From: a virus
Virus record (IMG/VR): IMGVR_UViG_3300048028_000119
Location: 1-29,860 of that record
DNA: 29,860 nt
Direction: 5' to 3' (one strand)
The notes under the pieces were generated by a model. That model was not told where the DNA came from. It saw nothing but the letters and a program-made list of their open reading frames with translations, and made no database searches. Below, piece by piece: positions 19,744 through 27,636 of this stretch. Numbering within the stretch: the first letter of the stretch is position 1; each line of letters begins with the position of its first letter. The position numbers were made by a program, and so were the translations under genes.

Positions 19744-20004
19744 ATGAGTTCATCCAGAAATAATACTTTAGAATTTTCCTCAGTCGGATCAGAAGTCCTT
19801 AACGCAGGTGACTCCGTCACTGGCAAACGTTATGGAGCCATCCAGGTCATTACTGATACTAACTTTTCTACACTTACTGCCAGCAATGTTGACCAGTCCT
19901 TGGCTGTCCTTACAGGTGTAGGGATAGGCGCAGGGACTATCCTTTACGGTCAGTTCAGCGCAGTAGCTGTAACTAGCGGTCTAGTAATCTGCCACAAATA
20001 CTAG
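19744..20004 (+). CDS. Small beta-rich virion-type protein, 86 aa
   Basis: A Gly/Thr/Ser/Val-rich beta sequence without charge clusters (GKRYGAIQVITDTNFSTLTA, then GVGIGAGTILYGQFSAVAVT) ends in VICHKY. Such small proteins precede fibre genes in many aquatic phages and may be decoration or fibre-associated subunits; no catalytic motif is present. The ATG is about seven bases after the -10 element, with no ribosome site. Confidence 0.65.
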   Translation: MSSSRNNTLEFSSVGSEVLNAGDSVTGKRYGAIQVITDTNFSTLTASNVDQSLAVLTGVGIGAGTILYGQFSAVAVTSGLVICHKY

Positions 20005-20005
20005 T

Positions 20006-22072
20006 ATGTTCCTAAGCCTAAAGGGTGCCCTTGGTCGTAACCCTATGCTGAATAGGGTTGGGCAGAAGCTTCTTCAATCATTTGGAGGGGCTGCTGCTGC
20101 GTATAGCCTACGCAACCTAGCAAGTAATATCGCTTCAGTTGTTCGTGTAAGACGAGCAAGTGACAACTCGGAGAGGGACTTCTCTGCAGAGGATATATCT
20201 TCTGGTGCAATGACCGAGTGGGTAAACTCTCAGATTGTTTCACCCCTGGACATCCGTGAGTTGGATGCCAATGGTGAGCGCACAGGTGACTTAGTGGAAG
20301 CCGCCGCCGCCTACAGCCTCCGTAACCTTAGCTCTAGTTTCACAGGTAACGTAGTGGACGTAAGGCGTTCTAGTGACGACGCAGAGGATTCCTTTACTGC
20401 GGCTGATGTTGCTGATGGGACGCTTGAGGATTGGGTGAATACGAATACGCTATCCACGGCTCGTAATTACACGACGCAGCCCTTTGAAACATTTACAGGA
20501 GCATCGTCATCGGGATTTACGGCGTCTAATTCATCTGCTAATGGTTTCGCTGGTTGGGACACTGACTCAGGAGTGTCGGGAAATGTAATAAAAGTTTCCT
20601 TTGATTTAAACATAACATCTGGTTCTCCTAAAATTTCACTTCGTCAAGCTTATAACAATAACATTCTAGCATCAAACGAGAATATAGAATATACTACTAG
20701 CGGAAGCTATACGGCAACTCTGACGGCTTCGGGTAACTTTAGCTTTATAGCTTTTACGGAGGGTGACATTCCATCTAGCTTTACCGTTAGCAACTTTAAA
20801 ATTTTAAGAGACGGCTTCGTATCCAAATGGTATGACCAATCAGGCAACGCCAACCACGCAACTCAAGGGACAAACGCAAGTCAGCCTAAGATTGTTGATG
20901 CTGGGGCTTTGGTAACTGGTGGGTTAGACTTTGATGGGGATGATGATTTCTTTGAGGCTACTGACCCTATAGATGGAGCAACTAGCCATACATCTATTTC
21001 CGTAATTAAGCCGTCGCAAGCTGGAAGAATAATGTCTCTCAAGGAAGATGGTAGGGCTGACGAAAATTGGCGAATGTTTGTTAGTGGAGCAAACAATGTT
21101 GCTTATGGTCTTGATGATGGCACTGCTTATGCATCTGAAACCGCAATTACATTAGGAAATAGCGCATTAGTTTTTGGGTCTTACGATGCAAGTGATTTAA
21201 AAATATCTCTCAATGGAGGCACGCCAGTAACTTCATCTGTATCTGGGTTCATATTAAACACAACAGGCGATTTAGAAATTGGTCGAAACGCTAATAGCGG
21301 AGGCAACGATTACGGCGGAAAGATTGAGGAAGTAATCATCTATGACTCCGACCAGTCGGACAACCGAACAGCCATAGAAGCTAACATCGGCGACCACTAC
21401 GACATCGACCTCCCATCTGGAGTAGACACAGGGTATGACCAAGTGGACGGCTTTGTGGAGACTTGGTATGACCAGTCAGGAAACGGCAATGATGCTGTTC
21501 AGCAGGTGTCTGGAAGTCAGCCTAAGATTGTGGATGCTGGTGTGCTTGTTAGTGATGGTATAGACTTTGATGGGGTTGATGATTTCTTTGCGGCAAATGA
21601 GGTTGCTTCATCCTTTACTGGGACAGACCAACCATTAAGTGCCTTTTCGGTTGCTACGGTTAATGTTCCTTCTAATCAATATATCTGGTCGCTGGGAAAT
21701 TCTGCTAGTGACAACGCCTTCAATGGTGTTGGTGATTCTGCGGGACAATATCGAGCACTAGAGCGAGCCGACGACCCTGCCGTGTTAGTAAACATTAACG
21801 GAGGGTCATTTTCTTCAGAGTCTTTAGTTTCTTTCGTAACGACTGGAAACAGTAGAGAGTTGTTTGCCGACTCATCTTCTATTGGTAGCAACTCAGATGA
21901 CCTAGGTGTCAAGACACTTGACAAGTTTCAAATTGGTCGATTGCTAAGAACTGCCCCAGCTGGATATTGGAATGGCACTATCCGAGAAGTAATTCTTTAC
22001 CCCTCCGACGAGTCAGCCAACCGTGCTGCCATCGAAACCAACATTAACGATCACTACGACATATACGCATAA
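20006..22072 (+). CDS. Fibre or head-associated adhesin with duplicated LamG/arabinofuranosidase-B-like modules, 688 aa
   Basis: Two N-terminal modules share AAAAYSLRNL and an RRxSD block (33-75 and 103-147). WYDQSGN occurs at 275-281 and 487-493, each followed by a QPKIVDAG...DFDG jelly-roll of about 170-180 residues (LamG-like) ending in DHYDI. The YSLR, VRRSSD and WYDQSGN blocks resemble the catalytic domain of arabinofuranosidase B, so binding or cutting of host polysaccharide is plausible, though no catalytic residue is assigned. Residues 150-268 form an extra beta domain present only before the first jelly-roll. Nucleotide identity between the two halves suggests recent duplication. It is likely a host-recognition structural protein. 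Confidence 0.75.
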   Translation: MFLSLKGALGRNPMLNRVGQKLLQSFGGAAAAYSLRNLASNIASVVRVRRASDNSERDFSAEDISSGAMTEWVNSQIVSPLDIRELDANGERTGDLVEAAAAYSLRNLSSSFTGNVVDVRRSSDDAEDSFTAADVADGTLEDWVNTNTLSTARNYTTQPFETFTGASSSGFTASNSSANGFAGWDTDSGVSGNVIKVSFDLNITSGSPKISLRQAYNNNILASNENIEYTTSGSYTATLTASGNFSFIAFTEGDIPSSFTVSNFKILRDGFVSKWYDQSGNANHATQGTNASQPKIVDAGALVTGGLDFDGDDDFFEATDPIDGATSHTSISVIKPSQAGRIMSLKEDGRADENWRMFVSGANNVAYGLDDGTAYASETAITLGNSALVFGSYDASDLKISLNGGTPVTSSVSGFILNTTGDLEIGRNANSGGNDYGGKIEEVIIYDSDQSDNRTAIEANIGDHYDIDLPSGVDTGYDQVDGFVETWYDQSGNGNDAVQQVSGSQPKIVDAGVLVSDGIDFDGVDDFFAANEVASSFTGTDQPLSAFSVATVNVPSNQYIWSLGNSASDNAFNGVGDSAGQYRALERADDPAVLVNINGGSFSSESLVSFVTTGNSRELFADSSSIGSNSDDLGVKTLDKFQIGRLLRTAPAGYWNGTIREVILYPSDESANRAAIETNINDHYDIYA

Positions 22073-22308
22073 TGAGCTACTTACTATACTCAACAGAAAA
22101 AGACGCCTGTGACCGTGCAGACGAAGAGGGCAGAGACATTGGCTTTGCTTACTGGACTGAAGGCACAGGCACACGCTGGTTGACTAAGCCAGTCCCTACT
22201 GCTGACGGTGAGTGGGCATTGGATGTTTCGGAGTATGACCTAGACGAGCTTGAGGAAGCTAGCGTAGTGGACACGTATTTACCCGTCGAACAACCAGAGG
22301 AAATCTAA
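22072..22308 (+). CDS. Small acidic protein after the adhesin, 78 aa
   Basis: It is acidic throughout (EKDACDRADEEGRDIGFAYW at the start, YDLDELEEASVVD near the end) with a Trp-rich middle. It overlaps the adhesin stop by one base and the next gene by one base, so expression is coupled. It could be a fibre-assembly chaperone or small structural subunit; no family is recognised. Confidence 0.68.
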   Translation: MSYLLYSTEKDACDRADEEGRDIGFAYWTEGTGTRWLTKPVPTADGEWALDVSEYDLDELEEASVVDTYLPVEQPEEI

Positions 22309-22472
22309 TGGAAGACATAATCTACAAATCAACAATTGGAACAGGAGGATTTATAGCCACCATTGAACTAGCACCCGTAAACGAGATACTAGGATTTGTA
22401 GTAGGTCTTGCGACCTTTATCTATATGACTGCTTCGGCCGTCAAAGTAATCAAGGAACTGAGGAACAAATGA
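22308..22472 (+). CDS. Small membrane protein, holin-like, 54 aa
   Basis: The sequence MEDIIYKSTIGTGGFIATIE is followed by one hydrophobic segment (about 27-45, ILGFVVGLATFIYMTASAV) and a basic tail (KVIKELRNK). The arrangement of a short external part, one span and a positively charged cytoplasmic end resembles small holins. AGAGGAAA before the ATG provides a ribosome site. It is the first of three consecutive membrane-protein genes and overlaps the second by four bases. Confidence 0.65.
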   Translation: MEDIIYKSTIGTGGFIATIELAPVNEILGFVVGLATFIYMTASAVKVIKELRNK

Positions 22473-22624
22473 ATGAAGTATTGCAAGTCATATCTTCTAT
22501 CACGCCAGTCTTAATTGGAATTATTACACTTATAATTGTGCTAGCTAGAATGCACTACAATATCGAAGCTCTGTCAGAAAAAGTTAAAGTCCTGTTCGAC
22601 TTCCACAATAAACGAAAGAAATAA
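22469..22624 (+). CDS. Small membrane protein with cytoplasmic helix, 51 aa
   Basis: One strong hydrophobic span near the N-terminus (about 8-26, ISSITPVLIGIITLIIVLA) is followed by a charged helix (NIEALSEKVKVLFDFHNKRK). The topology resembles small holin or spanin-like i-type proteins. The ATG overlaps the previous stop by four bases (ATGA). Function in lysis or DNA entry is inferred from context. Confidence 0.65.
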   Translation: MNEVLQVISSITPVLIGIITLIIVLARMHYNIEALSEKVKVLFDFHNKRKK

Positions 22625-22625
22625 T

Positions 22626-23024
22626 ATGACACCAGAACTAATAGCAATGCTCGGAGGAGGCGTAAGCGGTTTCGTAATGAAGCTTATTGGCGCACAGATG
22701 GAGAACCAGGCCCGTCAGTTTGAGCGTATGCTGGGCAAGCAACAGGGTGCAGATGCGTCAGCTGATGCAGCCGCAAAGCGTAATGCTGGTGTATTGGTCC
22801 GTAGGTTCTTGGTGGTATCCACCGTCTTTGCCATTGTAATAGCCCCATTCGTCTTTGCGTGGACAGACGTAGGGGTAAGTATAGGTAGAGAGACAAACGG
22901 CTTTCTAGGGCTATTCAAGGGCGTGCAATGGGACACCGTGCAGGGATTCGTCATTTTACCAGAAATTAGGCAGACTGCCTTAGCCATCGTAGGATTCTAC
23001 TTTGGTTCATCTCAAATCAAATAA
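22626..23024 (+). CDS. Putative holin-family membrane protein, 132 aa
   Basis: Pattern: Gly-rich N-terminus (MTPELIAMLGGGVSGFVMKL), an amphipathic helix with Gln/Met, an Ala-rich AADAAAKRNAG-type linker, a basic RR pair followed by a long span (FLVVSTVFAIVIAPFVFAW), a polar middle, and a C-terminal span (QTALAIVGFYFGSS). This protein type is widespread in aquatic phages, often labelled holin. The SleB endolysin is encoded on the other strand, so if this is the holin the lysis genes are split between both arms. Confidence 0.68.
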   Translation: MTPELIAMLGGGVSGFVMKLIGAQMENQARQFERMLGKQQGADASADAAAKRNAGVLVRRFLVVSTVFAIVIAPFVFAWTDVGVSIGRETNGFLGLFKGVQWDTVQGFVILPEIRQTALAIVGFYFGSSQIK

Positions 23025-23028
23025 CACT

Positions 23029-23109
23029 ATGTATATTCGAAAACCAGCAAAGGCAGGCAAAGGTTCCTGCGGAGAACGAAAAGGTTGCGGCTGCAAGGAC
23101 AAAGGATAA
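23029..23109 (+). CDS. Tiny basic Cys-containing protein, 26 aa
   Basis: MYIRKPAKAGKGSCGERKGC is followed by GCKDKG. It has three Cys residues in a Gly/Lys background and a strongly positive charge. It is first in a chain of four basic genes each joined by TAATG, so it is probably translated with them. The function is unknown. Confidence 0.6.
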   Translation: MYIRKPAKAGKGSCGERKGCGCKDKG

Positions 23110-23243
23110 TGCCCAAGGACGCCTGCTATAAGAAAGTCAAAGCCCGTTACGAGGTATTCCCATCTGCGTATGCAAGTGGAGCAATCGCTAAGTGCCGCAA
23201 GGTAGGGGCAGCTAACTGGGGTAAACGAAAGCGTGCCAAATAA
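23109..23243 (+). CDS. Small basic protein with YxVxPSAYASG motif, 44 aa
   Basis: The sequence carries VKARYEVFPSAYASGAIAKC (10-29), a motif that recurs in short phage and large-virus proteins of unknown function, then a basic tail (NWGKRKRAK). Two Cys residues flank the motif. It is coupled to both neighbours by one-base overlaps. A nucleic-acid-binding or packaging-related role is a guess from charge. Confidence 0.72.
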   Translation: MPKDACYKKVKARYEVFPSAYASGAIAKCRKVGAANWGKRKRAK

Positions 23244-23515
23244 TGTCAGTTCGGAAGACAAAGGCAGGAGCCTCTCTCAAGAGGTGGTTCAAGGAGGACT
23301 GGGTGGATGTCCGCTCGGGGAAGCCCTGCGGAAGACGCAAGGGCGAAAAGCGAGGGACACCATACTGCAGGCCGTCAAAGCGTGTAAGCAAAAAGACACC
23401 TGTCACTGCAAGCGAAATTTCATCCAGTCAAAAAAAGTCACGTATAGCCCAGAAGAAAAAACTAGGTCAACCAGCGGGTAAGCCACGTCGGGTCAAATCA
23501 ATTAAGAAAAAGTAA
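23243..23515 (+). CDS. DUF5872-like basic protein, 90 aa
   Basis: The pattern LKRWFKEDWVDVRSGKPCGR (12-31) followed by GTPYCRPSKRV matches a small family of uncharacterised proteins of phages, giant viruses and aquatic microbes. The rest is a Lys/Arg/Ser-rich tail (ASEISSSQKKSRIAQKKK). It is very basic. It is joined to its neighbours by TAATG overlaps. A longer reading of another frame at 23233 is a shadow. Confidence 0.75.
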   Translation: MSVRKTKAGASLKRWFKEDWVDVRSGKPCGRRKGEKRGTPYCRPSKRVSKKTPVTASEISSSQKKSRIAQKKKLGQPAGKPRRVKSIKKK

Positions 23516-23760
23516 TGCCAGATAAATCAAAGATGAAGTGCAACGTGCCACGCCGTGAAGTCCAGGGCGGGAAGAAGTTCGTTGTGAAAGCCTGCCAGGG
23601 CGGGAAGGAAAAGATCGTCAGGTTTGGTGATGCAAACATGAGCATCAAAAAGAATCAACCCGCCAGGAAGAAAAGCTACTGCGCACGTAGCGGAGGCATC
23701 AAGGGCAAGACTAACAAGCTATCCGCTAACTACTGGTCTCGGAGGGCCTGGAACTGCTAA
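23515..23760 (+). CDS. Small basic Cys-containing protein, 81 aa
   Basis: Blocks: MKCNVPRREVQGGKKFVVKA, then EKIVRFGDANMSIKKNQPAR, then KSYCARSGGIKGKTNKLSA and a Trp/Cys end (YWSRRAWNC). This RFGD-KKNQPAR pattern recurs together with the two preceding proteins in aquatic phages. It is strongly basic with four Cys. The stop overlaps the next large gene's ATG by one base. The role is unknown; it may be virion-associated. Confidence 0.75.
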   Translation: MPDKSKMKCNVPRREVQGGKKFVVKACQGGKEKIVRFGDANMSIKKNQPARKKSYCARSGGIKGKTNKLSANYWSRRAWNC

Positions 23761-26045
23761 TGCCTCAATATGATTCATATGGTGCCCTAGACGACCGCAT
23801 CTCCAAAGATGGCGATCGTGGGTTTATTGGGTTTAACAATCGCCTGCGCCCTGACCAGCTGCAGGCTGGTGTGCTTGCTGATGCACGCAACGTGCGCCTA
23901 GATCGTAACGGTGAAGCTCAAGTGCGTAAAGGTGTAGAGCTTATCGAAGCCCCCTTTGCTGTAGGTGGAGATGTACTGCGGCTTCCATCGGCAGTCGAGA
24001 TTGATGACGGCGTAACTTCTTTGCTGCCAACAACTATTGAGTCCGCAAGTTTAACTAGCAACGTAGTCTCTTTAACCCTTGATGACCCAGCCGTAGAGCC
24101 AGGGCATAGCTTTCAGATTGGTGACGAGGTTACAGTAGAGGGAGTTCAGTTTACCACAACGGACCCTAATGGCTTGCATACGCTCACTGGTGCTACGGAC
24201 AATGGGGATACAGTTACATTAACCTACGCCCTGACTGGAGCCAATGAAACCTACGTGACAGCCGTAGTTTTGCCAGAGGATTTACCCTTTGACATCGCAG
24301 GGGTTACGACACAAGCCGTCGTTGGCTATCAAATGGTGCTTGACCAAGGACAAGTTACGGAGGTTTATGCGAGCACGGGATTTAGCGACCCAGCTGACAA
24401 CGCAAGCCAATACATTTTGATTGCCTCCAACTTAAAGGTTGTCGCAAAAAATCTTACCACTGGGGGCACTACTGATATTGTCTACCCAACTGGGGAAACT
24501 GTTCCACCACAATCAGATATGATTCAAGCCTTTAATAAGGTTTTTATCTTCCGCAGTGGACAGACTGCCCTTGAGTGGAATGGTGACTTTTCTGGGACTC
24601 CAGCGTTCACCAAGGTGGCCAGCGGCGAGTATAGCCAGCCTAAGCGTCTGACTCCCACAAAGGTAGATATTGTAGACGGTAAAGCAACCGCAACATTTTC
24701 AACCTTAGCTGACATGAATGGCTTAGATGTAGGCAACGTATTTGTTATTGAAAGCGAGGGGAATCCATCTACCTTTACTCTAGGTTCAGAGTTTTTGGTA
24801 GCAGCCCGTGATGATACGGCATTTACAATTGATTTCTTTGTCCAGCTGGACGATGCTTCTAATGTGTCAGGTGTAGTTATTCAGCAGCACGTATCAGTAG
24901 GTCTCGGCTTCAGCCATATGCCAGCCCCACCCTTTGCAACATATCACCAGCGTAGACTGGTAATGCCATACAGGTTTGAGGTTGATGATACTGTTGACAG
25001 CTTTACCTCACGTGGTATTTTAGATGAAGTGATAGCCTCCGACATTCTGGATACGGACACATACGACCGCATATACGCACAGTATAGGTTCAATGCTGGA
25101 ACGGCGGATTACGTGGTGGGCTTGCACTCATTCGCAGAAGACAGCCTGATGGTTTTTAACCGTAACTCAATCCACCTTGTTCAGAACACGATCAACCTAG
25201 AGGCTGCTTCTACACGCTTGCTTACAAATGAAGTTGGTTGCGTGGCTCGCAAGTCTATTAGGCAGGTTGGCAATCAGGTGATATTCCTATCTGACAATGG
25301 CGTGTACGGCACTCAGTTCCTTGACGAATATAACCTTCGTGGCACAGAAACGCCCCTGTCCGAGCCGATCAACGAGACAATCAAGCGCATCAATAAAGAA
25401 GCGTGGGAGCAATCCGTAGCTGTCTATTTTGACAATCGCTACTATATCGCCGTTCCATTAGATGGTGCAACCAAGAACAATGCCATCCTCGTATACAATT
25501 TTTTAAACCAGCAGTGGGAAAGTATAGACACTACAAGCAACGTAAACTGGGACATAGAAAGTTTGATTGTTTCTGGAGATGGTTCTGACAGAGGGGTTTA
25601 CGCAATTAACCAGCTCGGCGGAATACACAGGCTTGATTATCGTGTAGACGGTGTAGATCGAATTGTTACAGCAATCGGAGAAGAATCAAAAGGTATTAAT
25701 ATTGACGCCGCTATTAGCACCCGTCAATACACCCTAGGTAGCATGGAGCGGAAGAGGTGGAAGGAGTTCGACCTGCACGTTCAATCCAGCGACACCAATG
25801 ATTCTGACCTTACTATTCAGGTTGAAACCGAGAACCCTGACGCAACTATAGCCCTAGGGACCCTGTCTTCATTTAATGGCTCTGTACTACCAGCAGGAGA
25901 GGATGTGTCTATCCGTGGTAGAATAGGTAATAAGAGAGGCTACGGCATACAATTTACATTTAACAATACAACTGGACGACCACGAATACGAGCAATTGAA
26001 GTGGACGGCTCAACCACTTTTAGATCAACAAATAAAGCAATATAA
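23760..26045 (+). CDS. Large tail-nozzle-like structural protein, 761 aa
   Basis: The opening (GFIGFNNRLRPDQLQAGVLA followed by DARNVRLDRNGEAQVRKGV) has the layout of podovirus nozzle or tail-tube-B proteins (T7 gp12, P22 gp10 class), which begin with a similar NNR..G..A.N.R..G...R.G stretch. The rest is beta-rich with segments typical of propeller-type proteins (QQWESIDTTSNVNWDIESLI, VYAINQLGGIHRLDYRVDGV) and ends in a beta domain. Its size matches gp12. It is likely the closing part of the short tail. The family assignment is by layout, not strong motif. Confidence 0.72.
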   Translation: MPQYDSYGALDDRISKDGDRGFIGFNNRLRPDQLQAGVLADARNVRLDRNGEAQVRKGVELIEAPFAVGGDVLRLPSAVEIDDGVTSLLPTTIESASLTSNVVSLTLDDPAVEPGHSFQIGDEVTVEGVQFTTTDPNGLHTLTGATDNGDTVTLTYALTGANETYVTAVVLPEDLPFDIAGVTTQAVVGYQMVLDQGQVTEVYASTGFSDPADNASQYILIASNLKVVAKNLTTGGTTDIVYPTGETVPPQSDMIQAFNKVFIFRSGQTALEWNGDFSGTPAFTKVASGEYSQPKRLTPTKVDIVDGKATATFSTLADMNGLDVGNVFVIESEGNPSTFTLGSEFLVAARDDTAFTIDFFVQLDDASNVSGVVIQQHVSVGLGFSHMPAPPFATYHQRRLVMPYRFEVDDTVDSFTSRGILDEVIASDILDTDTYDRIYAQYRFNAGTADYVVGLHSFAEDSLMVFNRNSIHLVQNTINLEAASTRLLTNEVGCVARKSIRQVGNQVIFLSDNGVYGTQFLDEYNLRGTETPLSEPINETIKRINKEAWEQSVAVYFDNRYYIAVPLDGATKNNAILVYNFLNQQWESIDTTSNVNWDIESLIVSGDGSDRGVYAINQLGGIHRLDYRVDGVDRIVTAIGEESKGINIDAAISTRQYTLGSMERKRWKEFDLHVQSSDTNDSDLTIQVETENPDATIALGTLSSFNGSVLPAGEDVSIRGRIGNKRGYGIQFTFNNTTGRPRIRAIEVDGSTTFRSTNKAI

Positions 26046-26048
26046 TAT

Positions 26049-26663
26049 ATGGCTATTTTATCAACAGGAAATACATTCGGTGCTACTGACACCGTAACAA
26101 ATACCAAGCTTAATAACATTGCGGACGCAGCAACATTTGATGATCCAGTTGATAACTCAACACTGGAGTTGCATACCGATGGCAAGCTAAGAATTAAAGA
26201 CGCAGGGGTAACTGCATCTAAATTAGCAACAGATGCCTTAGAGTTAGCATATCCAGTGGGTTCTATTTATATGAACGCCAGCGATGCAACCAACCCTGCT
26301 ACACTGTTAGGGTTCGGGACATGGGTAGCCTTTGGTGCTGGTCGTGTACCCGTTGGTATTGATTCAGGGGACACGGACTTTGACACAGCAGAAGAAACTG
26401 GTGGTGCTAAGACGCATACGCTTACGTTGGATGAAATGCCCGCCCACGACCACGTCCCCAACAGAAATACTTATGGAACCAATAATATTTTACTCAGACG
26501 AAATGCTAATGGTGTAAATTCAACAAACGGTTTGGACAATACAGTAGGAGAACCAGATATAAGTGGGGCCAATCTTGGTTTGCCACAAATAGAGGGTTCA
26601 GACAACCCCCACAACAATCTCCAACCTTACATCGTAGTCCATATGTGGAAACGAACAGCTTAA
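26049..26663 (+). CDS. Tail collar-type fibre protein, 204 aa
   Basis: The C-terminal half is the collar/gp10-C type domain: YPVGSIYMNASDATNPATLL, GTWVAFGAGRVPVGID, ETGGAKTHTLTLDEMPAHDH and NNLQPYIVVHMWKRTA. The His-rich MPAHDH is typical of metal-binding trimeric receptor tips. Residues 1-62 form an attachment domain nearly shared with the next fibre (TKLNxxxD-ATF, then KDxGxTxSKL). The ATG is preceded by an AT-rich leader without a ribosome site. Confidence 0.88.
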   Translation: MAILSTGNTFGATDTVTNTKLNNIADAATFDDPVDNSTLELHTDGKLRIKDAGVTASKLATDALELAYPVGSIYMNASDATNPATLLGFGTWVAFGAGRVPVGIDSGDTDFDTAEETGGAKTHTLTLDEMPAHDHVPNRNTYGTNNILLRRNANGVNSTNGLDNTVGEPDISGANLGLPQIEGSDNPHNNLQPYIVVHMWKRTA

Positions 26664-26667
26664 TCTT

Positions 26668-27588
26668 ATGGCAATTATAAACAAAGGAAAGTCCTTCTCT
26701 AACGGCGAGCAATTAACAGCCGACAAGTTAAATCAAGTTATTGATGATGCTACGTTTACGACAAGTGCCGTGGACAATGTAAGCACGCAAATTTCTGGCG
26801 GCGGAATCATTGTTAAAGATGGTGGTATTACTCCCTCCAAGCTTTCTACGGGTGCTCCTCAATGGGATAGCAATGGAAAACTAAAGACAGGAAAAGATAC
26901 TGGCGATGGTTTTCCAAGAACTCATATAACAGCCTCTAGGGTAGGCATTACAGATACCCTAGAATTGTCTGCTAATGATGCAATAATTTTTAAAACCACC
27001 TACCCTAATGAGCATGAAAGGATGCGGATAAACAATCAGGGTATTGTACTGGTAGGAACTACCGACATAAATCCTTATGATAATGCGACTTCTGCAGGAA
27101 TAGCCCTTCACGGGGCTGGCTCTTCGCAAGCTGGCCTAATTACTTCGGCGAGAGTAAACTCCACAGCGGCTGCTTTTAATCGCATAGGAACGAATGGTAG
27201 TGTTGTTAATTTTAGGAAGGACGGGTCAAGTGTAGGAAGTATCTCAGTTACCGCATCCTCAACAGCCTACAACACTTCCTCCGACTATCGCCTCAAAGAA
27301 GACATTATCGAATTAGACGACAGCACTGAACGACTCAAAACGCTCAAGCCTTGCAACTTTCGATGGAAAGCCGACGGTACTCGTGTCGATGGTTTCATTG
27401 CTCACGAAGCTCAGGAGGTAGTTCCAGAAGCCGTCACAGGAACCAAGGATGCAGTCGATGAAGAAGGCAATCCAGATTACCAAGGCATTGACCAGTCCAA
27501 ACTTGTTCCGCTTCTGACTAAAGCCCTCCAAGAAGCCGTAGCCAAAATTGAATCCCTGGAGGCACGGGTAACTGCGCTTGAATCCTAA
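26668..27588 (+). CDS. Tail fibre with S74 intramolecular chaperone domain, 306 aa
   Basis: N-terminal dock (1-62) as in the preceding fibre, a beta-rich shaft (about 63-200) and a C-terminal peptidase S74 domain starting at Ser205-Asp206 (NTSSDYRLKEDI, with Lys210), through GFIAHEAQEVVPEAV, to a coiled coil (LLTKALQEAVAKIESLEARV). S74 domains fold the trimer and then cut themselves off before Ser; the Ser-Asp and Lys residues needed are present. It follows the collar fibre by four bases. It probably recognises host surface sugar or protein. Confidence 0.88.
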   Translation: MAIINKGKSFSNGEQLTADKLNQVIDDATFTTSAVDNVSTQISGGGIIVKDGGITPSKLSTGAPQWDSNGKLKTGKDTGDGFPRTHITASRVGITDTLELSANDAIIFKTTYPNEHERMRINNQGIVLVGTTDINPYDNATSAGIALHGAGSSQAGLITSARVNSTAAAFNRIGTNGSVVNFRKDGSSVGSISVTASSTAYNTSSDYRLKEDIIELDDSTERLKTLKPCNFRWKADGTRVDGFIAHEAQEVVPEAVTGTKDAVDEEGNPDYQGIDQSKLVPLLTKALQEAVAKIESLEARVTALES

Positions 27589-27591
27589 TCA

Positions 27592-27636
27592 ATGAATTCT
27601 GCTGGTCCAGTATATTTCCAGGCAGTCGGATACTAA
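27592..27636 (+). CDS. Possible 14-aa micro-ORF
   Basis: MNSAGPVYFQAVGY ends in a TAA overlapping the ATG of the 160-aa gene (TAATG). It starts three bases after the fibre stop and fills the gap exactly. It may be only a translational bridge; nothing else supports a product. Confidence 0.3.
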   Translation: MNSAGPVYFQAVGY

